Part shown: in pieces, positions 1-6,066 of the stretch
Numbering within the stretch: position 1 is the stretch's first letter
How the letters are laid out: the number at the start of each line of letters is the position of its first letter
DNA from: Pseudomonas sp. p1(2021b)
Lineage (GTDB): Bacteria > Pseudomonadota > Gammaproteobacteria > Pseudomonadales > Pseudomonadaceae
Direction of reading: 5' to 3'
Length of the DNA: 64,000 bases
Assembly: GCF_020151015.1 (NCBI RefSeq)
Contig: NZ_CP083746.1
Coordinates: forward strand, 3,935,001 to 3,999,000
The notes under the pieces: generated by a model
Told to the model about the DNA's origin: nothing
Seen by the model: only the letters and a program-made list of their open reading frames with translations
Database searches by the model: none
Made by a program: the position numbers and the translations under genes

Positions 1-416
1 TTTTCTTGGCTACACAATTTGTGATTAAGTGCAGACGGGATTGTAAACCCCGCCAACCGAATGGTTCGATCAACACGAAACCTTCCCCAGACTGCGTCAT
101 GTGGCACAGATGGGGGGTGAGTAAATTCGCTTTTTTTGGGAAACTTGTCGTATATTTGATACATATTCCCATTGCCACGCCCCGCAGGCATCGTGACCCA
201 GTGCGATAAATCCTGCTCACTGAAGTTCTTCAGCTTTTCCAACAACTGTGTAAGAAAGTCAGCAGACAACTCACCACGCAATCCAGCTGGCTGATTAAGG
301 TCCAAGTAATGAAGATTAAACTTAAGCCTTTTAACTAGACCCGAACCTTCGACGCTATCCGTTGGAATTTGTTTGATGAATTCAGCTGCTTTTTTATTCT
401 TAAATTTACCTCTCAT
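1..416 (-). CDS. Unrecognised small partner protein of the AAA15 ATPase (partial, cut by window edge)
   Basis: An open frame of 138 codons starts with ATG at 416 and runs off the left edge without a stop, so the C-terminus is missing. Its ATG overlaps the TGA of the upstream ATPase gene (ATGA, 413-416), which implies translational coupling and a shared function. The visible protein is basic at its start (MRGKFKNKK), then has a predicted helical stretch, then a conserved-looking block with FPKKSEFTHPPSVPH (about residues 93-107) and RFRVDRTIRLAGF (about 112-124). There is no signal peptide or membrane segment. I do not recognise a named family. It does not look like an RloB-type Toprim protein. 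By operon logic it could be the effector or toxin of a two-gene system, but that is inference. Confidence 0.75.
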   Translation of the reverse strand, partial: MRGKFKNKKAAEFIKQIPTDSVEGSGLVKRLKFNLHYLDLNQPAGLRGELSADFLTQLLEKLKNFSEQDLSHWVTMPAGRGNGNMYQIYDKFPKKSEFTHPPSVPHDAVWGRFRVDRTIRLAGFTIPSALNHKLCSQE

Positions 417-1576
417 AACTTAGGGATCCCACCGAGCTTACCCTCTCGATAAAGAGCTGAAATCGACCGATCATTACGAATCAAATCCCCTGGTATCTCA
501 TCAAGCCGATAGCTGTAGCTTTCACCATCTTCTTTCGAAACAAGGATAGTCCTGTACTTGCCAAGACTATCGATCACATCGGAGTTGTGTGCCGTAAACA
601 GAAACTGAGCGCCGTGCGGGTTGGATTCTTTGTTAATGAACAGATCTAGCAAAGGCGGCAAAAGCATGGGATGGCAGTTCTGATCGAATTCATCCATGAT
701 CAGAACACCACCTTCTTTCAAAACCATCCAGTATATTGCAAGGCGCCGATACAGCGCCATTGTCCCACTAGATTGGTCATAGGAAGTAAGAGCGGCCCGC
801 CCATTCGACTTACCTACTTTGTGAATGAAAATTGGGAAAAACTCTTTCTTTCCCGTAGGCAAGTCATGCGAATGAATTTCTATATCAACTATTCCAAGAT
901 CCGCCCTGCGAATGAAGTTTTTCACAAACTCAAAAGCTTCAGGAACGCTATTGTAAAATGAAGTAGCACTTTCCCGATTAAACATCTCTGAATCTGGAAT
1001 CAAACCAAGCGGCGTCACATTGCCCGCGAACCTCTCGAAATAGCTAACAATTCGCTCAAAGTCGCTTGGCAAATTCTTAATCTTATATTTCACGATAGTC
1101 GAGACAAACGAAGCGCGAGTCTTCAGCTCAATCAGATCAAGGGCGCTGTACTCATTGGACCTGTAGGAGATTGCATCCCCCTTACGCTCAACAATAAGTG
1201 TCTTTCTCTGCAATTTCTTGTACAAAGCCTCCCTAACAACCGCTTCGCGAGTTGCAGTAAGCTCATAGCGATACTTTGCATCACCGATCTGAAAATCAAT
1301 ATAAAAATCGGTGGGATTCTTATTATCAAAATAGGGATCAAGACTGATATTATCTTTCTCATCATTCGCGAAAGAGTCAGCAATGAACCAGCTAAGAAAA
1401 CGCAAACATTTTAGAATACTAGTTTTTCCAGAAGCGTTTCCGCCCTTGATTCCAAGCACAGTTGCAACTTTTCGTCCTTGGGATACAAGGGCCGGTGCCT
1501 TAGCTGTGAGCTGAAAGGAAGCGTTCAGACCTTCCTTGAAGGAAAAGTAGTTGCGCGCACCGTAGCTATAAATCAT
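413..1576 (-). CDS. AAA15-family (COG1106/RloA-like) ATP-binding protein
   Basis: This 387-residue protein has the ABC/SMC-like ATPase layout of the COG1106 group. It has a Walker A motif GGNASGKT at residues 45-52, an SSGT signature-like stretch at 269-272, a Walker B LIMDEFD at about 292-298, and a switch histidine in FTAH at about 327-330. The insert between the two halves (about 80-250) is variable, as is usual in this group. The start at 1576 is preceded by TGAGGT about 4 bases upstream. It is the first gene of a two-gene operon whose second gene overlaps it by 4 bases. The region is clearly AT-richer than the rest of the window, a sign of horizontal transfer. Such ATPases are commonly the sensor subunit of phage-defence or toxin modules; that role is inferred here. 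Confidence 0.85.
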   Translation of the reverse strand: MIYSYGARNYFSFKEGLNASFQLTAKAPALVSQGRKVATVLGIKGGNASGKTSILKCLRFLSWFIADSFANDEKDNISLDPYFDNKNPTDFYIDFQIGDAKYRYELTATREAVVREALYKKLQRKTLIVERKGDAISYRSNEYSALDLIELKTRASFVSTIVKYKIKNLPSDFERIVSYFERFAGNVTPLGLIPDSEMFNRESATSFYNSVPEAFEFVKNFIRRADLGIVDIEIHSHDLPTGKKEFFPIFIHKVGKSNGRAALTSYDQSSGTMALYRRLAIYWMVLKEGGVLIMDEFDQNCHPMLLPPLLDLFINKESNPHGAQFLFTAHNSDVIDSLGKYRTILVSKEDGESYSYRLDEIPGDLIRNDRSISALYREGKLGGIPKL

Positions 1577-1600
1577 TCGAACCTCAGTTAAAACCCGTAA

Positions 1601-1618
1601 TCCGTCATTTTTGACGGA
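1601..1618 (-). promoter_or_regulatory. Perfect palindrome upstream of the ATPase operon, candidate operator
   Basis: TCCGTCA, four T bases, then TGACGGA form a perfect 7-bp inverted repeat 25 bases upstream of the ATPase start, in the only gap between this AT-rich operon and the core gene that follows. The position suits an operator or a 5' leader hairpin. It is not followed by a typical terminator T-run after the second arm. No regulator gene is visible inside the window. Confidence 0.35.
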
Positions 1619-1779
1619 AAATCATGATAAGGTATGGAAGCGCCCTTGGCTACCTCATTGGCACCTTTTGGGGGATTTGCCCTATTCTGATTCGCTGGGA
1701 TAAGGGATAATTTGCCTCAGAATTTTGGGGAGATATTGGGGGGGCAAATGGGGAAGATCTCATCCTCCCTTGCAAATCA

Positions 1780-2127
1780 ATGACTTACATCATTTACGGC
1801 ATCAAAGCCTGCGACACCATGAAAAAGGCACGCACCTGGCTCGAAGACCAGGCCATTGCCTACGAATTCCACGACTACAAGACCCAAGGCATCGACCGCG
1901 ACAGCCTCAACCGCTGGTGCGACGAGCACGGCTGGGAAGTGGTCCTCAATCGCGCCGGCACCACCTTCCGCAAGCTGGATGACGCCAGCAAGGCCAACCT
2001 CGACCAGGCCAAGGCCGTCGAGCTGATGCTGGCCCAGCCGTCGATGATCAAGCGCCCGGTGCTCGACCTCGGCAGCCGTACCCTGGTCGGCTTCAAGCCC
2101 GACCTGTACGCCGCGGCACTGGCCTGA
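1780..2127 (+). CDS. ArsC/Spx/MgsR-family thioredoxin-fold protein (YffB-like)
   Basis: This 115-residue protein has the ArsC-like thioredoxin fold. The N-terminal pattern IKACDTMKKA places the single active-site cysteine at residue 11 with the downstream lysines typical of the YffB/Spx branch, not the true arsenate-reductase pattern. The family motif near the C-terminus, IKRPVLDLG, is intact. It is probably a glutathione- or thiol-dependent reductase or regulator of unknown substrate. It lies 41 bases before dapD on the same strand and is the first gene of the core block after the AT-rich fragment. The next bases after the stop supply the dapD ribosome binding region, so the two may be co-transcribed. 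Function in arsenate resistance should not be assumed. Confidence 0.85.
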   Translation: MTYIIYGIKACDTMKKARTWLEDQAIAYEFHDYKTQGIDRDSLNRWCDEHGWEVVLNRAGTTFRKLDDASKANLDQAKAVELMLAQPSMIKRPVLDLGSRTLVGFKPDLYAAALA

Positions 2128-2168
2128 ACCGCCTTCGCTTCAACCCCTTATTTGCATGAGGTAATCGC

Positions 2169-3203
2169 ATGTCCACTACCCTGTTCAGCCTGGCCTTCGG
2201 TGTCGGCACCCAGAACCGCCAGGGTGCCTGGCTGGAAGTCTTCTACGCACAGCCCCTGGTCGCCCCGAGCGCCGAGCTGGTCGCCGCCATCGCCCCGATC
2301 CTCGGCTATGAAGGTGGCAACCAGGCCATCGCCTTCAGCAACGCCCAGGCCGCCCAGCTGGCCGAAGCACTCAAGGCCGTGGATGCCGGCCAGGCCGCCC
2401 TGTTGACCCGCCTGGCCGAAAGCCACAAGCCGCTGGTCGCCACCCTGCTGGCCGAAGACGGCGCCCTGACCTCCACCCCGGAGGCCTATCTCAAGCTGCA
2501 CCTGCTGTCCCACCGCCTGGTCAAGCCGCACGGCGTAAGCCTGGCTGGCATCTTCCCGCTGCTGCCGAACGTCGCCTGGACCAACCAGGGCGCGGTGGAC
2601 CTGAGCGAGCTGGCCGAACTGCAGCTCGAGGCACGCCTGAAGGGCGAGCTGCTGGAAGTGTTCTCGGTGGACAAGTTCCCGAAGATGACCGACTACGTGG
2701 TCCCGGCCGGCGTGCGTATCGCCGACACCGCCCGCGTGCGCCTGGGCGCCTACATCGGCGAAGGCACCACCATCATGCACGAAGGTTTCGTCAACTTTAA
2801 CGCCGGCACCGAAGGCCCGGGCATGATCGAAGGCCGCGTGTCGGCGGGCGTGTTCGTCGGCAAGGGCTCGGACCTGGGTGGCGGCTGCTCGACCATGGGC
2901 ACCCTGTCCGGCGGCGGCAACATCGTCATCAAGGTCGGCGAAGGCTGCCTGATCGGCGCCAATGCCGGCATCGGCATCCCGCTGGGCGACCGCAACACCG
3001 TGGAAGCGGGCCTGTACATCACGGCCGGTACCAAGGTGAACCTGCTGGACGAGAACAACCAGCTGGTCAAGGTCGTCAAGGCGCGTGACCTGGCCGGTCA
3101 GACCGACCTGCTGTTCCGCCGCAACTCGCTGAACGGCGCAGTGGAATGCAAGACCCACAAGTCGGCCATCGAGCTGAACGAGGCGCTGCACGCCCACAAC
3201 TGA
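2169..3203 (+). CDS. dapD: 2,3,4,5-tetrahydropyridine-2,6-dicarboxylate N-succinyltransferase
   Basis: DapD transfers succinate from succinyl-CoA to tetrahydrodipicolinate in the succinylase branch of lysine and meso-diaminopimelate synthesis. The protein is 344 residues, the length of the Pseudomonas-type enzyme, which is longer than the enterobacterial 274-residue form. The C-terminal half shows the glycine-rich hexapeptide repeats of a left-handed beta helix, including GEGTTIMHEGFVNFNAGTEG and the later SGGGNIVIKVGEG and NAGIGIPLGD segments. The start MSTTLFSLAFG follows an AGGTAA-type ribosome binding site. A strong terminator follows at 3231-3263. The next step in the pathway but one, dapE, lies 5.6 kb downstream on the same strand. 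Confidence 0.97.
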   Translation: MSTTLFSLAFGVGTQNRQGAWLEVFYAQPLVAPSAELVAAIAPILGYEGGNQAIAFSNAQAAQLAEALKAVDAGQAALLTRLAESHKPLVATLLAEDGALTSTPEAYLKLHLLSHRLVKPHGVSLAGIFPLLPNVAWTNQGAVDLSELAELQLEARLKGELLEVFSVDKFPKMTDYVVPAGVRIADTARVRLGAYIGEGTTIMHEGFVNFNAGTEGPGMIEGRVSAGVFVGKGSDLGGGCSTMGTLSGGGNIVIKVGEGCLIGANAGIGIPLGDRNTVEAGLYITAGTKVNLLDENNQLVKVVKARDLAGQTDLLFRRNSLNGAVECKTHKSAIELNEALHAHN

Positions 3204-3230
3204 GAACCATGACGGGTTCGAAGTGATAAG

Positions 3231-3263
3231 ATCGGGTCTGGCCTAGCACCAGGCCCGATTTTC
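3231..3263 (+). terminator. Rho-independent terminator of dapD
   Basis: ATCGGGTCTGG (3231-3241) pairs with CCAGGCCCGAT (3249-3259), with one G-U pair and a 7-base loop, followed by TTTTC. It starts 28 bases after the dapD stop. The csdA start lies about 20 bases beyond, so csdA needs read-through or its own promoter. Confidence 0.8.
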
Positions 3264-3281
3264 ATTTCAGGTCCCGTGATC

Positions 3282-4487
3282 ATGTTCCAGCCCTCCCCCT
3301 GGCGTGCCGATTTCCCCGCGATCGCCGCCCTGCAACGGCAGCACCAGACCTACCTGGACAGCGCCGCCACCACCCAGAAGCCCCAGGCCCTGCTCGACGC
3401 CCTGAGCCATTACTACCGCCACGGCGCGGCCAATGTGCATCGCGCCCAGCACCTGCCCGGCGCCATGGCCACCCAGGCCTTCGAAACCAGCCGTGACAAG
3501 GTCGCTGCCTGGCTCAACGCCGGCGACGCACGCCAGGTCGTCTTCACCCATGGCGCTACCGCGGCGCTGAACCTGCTCGCCTATGGCCTGGAATACCGCT
3601 TCGAAGCTGGCGACGAAATCGCCATCAGCGCCCTGGAGCACCATGCCAACCTATTGCCATGGCAGGAACTGGCCCGGCGCCGCAACCTGCGCCTGGTGGT
3701 ACTGCCCCTGGACGAACACGGCCATATAGACCTGAACCAGGCCTTGCAATTGATCGGCCCCCGTACACGGTTGCTGGCGGTGAGCCAGCTGTCCAATGTG
3801 CTGGGCACCTGGCAACCCCTGCCTGCGTTGCTCGCCCATGCCCAGGCCCAAGGCGCGCTGACCGTGGTCGACGGTGCCCAGGGCATCGTCCATGGTCGGC
3901 ACGACGTGCAACAGCTGGGCTGCGATTTCTACGTGTTCTCCAGCCACAAGCTGTACGGCCCCGAAGGCGTCGGCGTACTGTATGGCCGCCCGGGAGCGCT
4001 GGAGCAACTGCGCCACTGGCAGTTCGGCGGCGAAATGGTGCAACTGGCCGACTACCACAGCGCCAGCTATCGCCCCGCACCGCTGGGCTTCGAAGCCGGC
4101 ACCCCGCCGATCGCCGGCGTCATCGGCCTGGGCGCGACCCTTGGCTACCTCGCCAGCCTCGACGCGACCGCCGTCGCCAACCATGAAGCCAGCCTGCACC
4201 AGCAGTTGCTGCGCGGCCTGGCCGACCGGGACGGCATCCGCATCCTGGGCACGCCGCAAGCGGCCCTGGCCAGTTTCGTGGTGGAAGGCGTGCACAATGC
4301 CGACCTTGCCCACGTGCTGACCGAGCAAGGCATCGCCGTGCGCGCCGGGCATCACTGCGCCATGCCGCTGCTCAAGGGCCTGGGGCTCGAAGGCGCGATT
4401 CGGGTGTCGCTGGCCTTGTACAACGACGGCGACGACCTGGCGCGCTTCTTCGACGCCCTCGATCAAGGCCTGGAGCTATTGCGATGA
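3282..4487 (+). CDS. csdA: Cysteine desulfurase CsdA (class V aminotransferase fold)
   Basis: This PLP enzyme takes sulfur from cysteine as a persulfide and passes it to its partner CsdE. It is 401 residues from the ATG at 3282; an in-frame GTG at 3276 is possible but sits too close to the AGGT ribosome binding site. The PLP lysine is K223 in SSHKLYGPEGVG, and the persulfide cysteine is C359 in GHHCAMPLL, as in the SufS/CsdA group. The N-terminal YLDSAATTQKP is also characteristic. Its stop overlaps the csdE start (ATGA, 4484-4487), so the pair is coupled. Neighbouring tcdA completes the csdA-csdE-tcdA cluster known from E. coli, here with tcdA on the opposite strand. Confidence 0.93.
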   Translation: MFQPSPWRADFPAIAALQRQHQTYLDSAATTQKPQALLDALSHYYRHGAANVHRAQHLPGAMATQAFETSRDKVAAWLNAGDARQVVFTHGATAALNLLAYGLEYRFEAGDEIAISALEHHANLLPWQELARRRNLRLVVLPLDEHGHIDLNQALQLIGPRTRLLAVSQLSNVLGTWQPLPALLAHAQAQGALTVVDGAQGIVHGRHDVQQLGCDFYVFSSHKLYGPEGVGVLYGRPGALEQLRHWQFGGEMVQLADYHSASYRPAPLGFEAGTPPIAGVIGLGATLGYLASLDATAVANHEASLHQQLLRGLADRDGIRILGTPQAALASFVVEGVHNADLAHVLTEQGIAVRAGHHCAMPLLKGLGLEGAIRVSLALYNDGDDLARFFDALDQGLELLR

Positions 4488-4894
4488 GCCTGCCGGTAGA
4501 GGCCAGCCAGGCGCTGGAGCGCTTCGAACAGGCGCACGGCTGGGAGCAGCGGGCGCGATTGCTGATGCAGTGGGGCGATCGGCTGGAGCCATTGGACGAT
4601 ACGCAGAAATGCGAAGCCAACCGCGTGCATGGCTGCGAAAGCCTGGTCTGGCTGGTGGCGGAGAACGACCAGGGGCAATGGCACTTCAAGGCCAGCAGCG
4701 ATGCGCGCCTGTTGCGCGGGCTGTTAGCGCTGCTGTTGGTACGAGTGCAAGGGTTGCCGAGCGCGGAACTGGCACAGGTGAACCTGCACGGCTGGTTTAC
4801 CCAGCTGGGGCTGGAGCGGCAGTTGTCGCCGTCGCGCAGCAATGGGTTGCATGCAGTGCTCCAGCGCATGGCAGAGTTGGCGTCCAACCGCTGA
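4484..4894 (+). CDS. csdE: SufE-family sulfur acceptor CsdE
   Basis: This 136-residue SufE-fold protein accepts persulfide sulfur from CsdA. The acceptor cysteine is C51 in RVHGCESLVW, the family's signature loop. It overlaps csdA by four bases, which fits a stoichiometric partner. The C-terminal half (ELAQVNLHGWFTQLGLE) matches the family pattern around the conserved SPSRSNG segment. In E. coli the partner CsdE delivers sulfur to the TcdA-linked branch, which fits the adjacent convergent tcdA. The gene is followed directly by a REP pair. Confidence 0.92.
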   Translation: MSLPVEASQALERFEQAHGWEQRARLLMQWGDRLEPLDDTQKCEANRVHGCESLVWLVAENDQGQWHFKASSDARLLRGLLALLLVRVQGLPSAELAQVNLHGWFTQLGLERQLSPSRSNGLHAVLQRMAELASNR

Positions 4895-4900
4895 CGAACA

Positions 4901-5028
4901 CCGCCCCTGTAGGAGCGGCCTCGTGCCGCGAAAGGGTCGCGCAGCGGCCCCTGTTTTTCAGCTTCGGCGAGGATTGCCAGGGCCGCTTTGCGGCCCTTTC
5001 GCGGCACGAGGCCGCTCCTACAGGGCGG
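4901..5028. repeat. Paired inverted REP elements between csdE and tcdA
   Basis: The arm at 4901-4936 (core CTGTAGGAGCGGCCTCGTG then CCGCGAAAGGG) is repeated as an almost exact reverse complement at 4994-5028. About 57 bases separate the arms. This is a typical Pseudomonas REP doublet placed between convergent genes, and it may act as a bidirectional terminator or transcript stabiliser. The spacer also holds a short inverted GGCCGCTTTGCGGCC stretch. Confidence 0.85.
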
Positions 5029-5838
5029 TTATTCTGGTTTGATGCGCTCCGAAGGCCGTCGCGCCCCTGCCACCAGCTTTTCCACCGCTTTGCTCGCCGC
5101 GACCATGCCAAAGGTCGCGGTAACCATCATCACCGCGCCAAAGCCACCTGAGCAGTCCAGGCGCACACCCTCACCGACGAAGCTCTTCTGCAGGCAGACG
5201 CTGCCATCACCCTTGGGATAGCGCAGCTGCTCGCTGGAAAACACACACGGCACGCCATAGTTGCGCGACACGTTGCGCGAGAAGTTGTAGTCGCGGCGCA
5301 GGGTCGAACGCACCCGCGAGGCCAGCGGGTCGTTGAAGGTCTTGTTGAGGTCGCCGACCTGCACCTGGGTCGGGTCGATCTGCCCGCCTGCGCCACCGGT
5401 GGTGACGATGGCGATCTTGCGCCGGCGGCACCAGGCGATCAATGCGGCCTTGGCCATGACGCTGTCGATGCAGTCGATGACGCAGTCGAGCGCTTCGGTG
5501 ATGTATTCGACCATGGTGTCGCGGGTGACGAAGTCGGCCACGGCATGCACGGTGCACGCCGGGTTGATCGCGCGCAGGCGCTCGGCCATCACCTCCACCT
5601 TCGGGCGCCCCACCTGGCCCTCCAGGGCATGAGCCTGGCGGTTGGTATTGCTGACGCAGACATCGTCAAGGTCGAACAAGGTGATCTCGCCCACGCCACT
5701 GCGGGCCATGGCCTCGGCCGCCCAGGAACCGACCCCGCCGATACCGACGATCGCCACATGGGCCTGGCGCAGGCGCTCCAGGCCCTGTTCGCCATACAGC
5801 CGGGCAACGCCGGCGAAGCGTGGATCTTCTGTGCTCAT
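5029..5838 (-). CDS. tcdA: tRNA threonylcarbamoyladenosine dehydratase TcdA (CsdL)
   Basis: TcdA is an E1-like enzyme that uses ATP to cyclise t6A37 of tRNA to ct6A. The protein is 269 residues from the ATG at 5838, which sits 6 bases after AGGGGG; a GTG at 5844 overlaps that site and is less likely. The N-terminal Rossmann motif HVAIVGIGGVGSWAAEA and the acidic FDLDDVCVSN are those of the ThiF/MoeB superfamily. GGAGGQIDPTQ and the cysteines in VSRNYGVPCVFSSE and GDGSVCLQ follow the TcdA pattern. It is convergent with csdA-csdE, its functional partners in sulfur transfer, with a REP pair between them. tsaB, earlier in the same tRNA-modification route, is at 25654-26328. Confidence 0.93.
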   Translation of the reverse strand: MSTEDPRFAGVARLYGEQGLERLRQAHVAIVGIGGVGSWAAEAMARSGVGEITLFDLDDVCVSNTNRQAHALEGQVGRPKVEVMAERLRAINPACTVHAVADFVTRDTMVEYITEALDCVIDCIDSVMAKAALIAWCRRRKIAIVTTGGAGGQIDPTQVQVGDLNKTFNDPLASRVRSTLRRDYNFSRNVSRNYGVPCVFSSEQLRYPKGDGSVCLQKSFVGEGVRLDCSGGFGAVMMVTATFGMVAASKAVEKLVAGARRPSERIKPE

Positions 5839-6066
5839 GCTCACCCCCTGAAAAAACGGCGCGCATTATATGCCAACAGGCTGGCCCTGGGGCCGCCATG
5901 CCGCCCTTGTTAGTAAAGACCCTACGAATCCTGCTTTAATACCCATCAATCAAAGCGTCCTGAGCGATAGCCGAGCGGCATCAGAACTTCATCGTGCGCG
6001 GGCAATCCAAGCATTGCTTGCCCTGGCAAGGCCCGCCCCGCTCCCCCTTCGGAACCTGAAACACCT

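Noticed and set aside
6..209. 67-codon + strand frame at the left edge
   Set aside because: Shadow of the minus-strand partner gene, which stays open to the edge and overlaps the ATPase gene by ATGA.
1577..1779. tRNA remnant or attachment site at the junction
   Set aside because: I could not see a cloverleaf, a TTCGA-type T-loop fit or a direct repeat; left as unresolved composition break.
4901..5028. CRISPR-like repeats
   Set aside because: Only two inverted copies and no regular spacers; these are REP elements.
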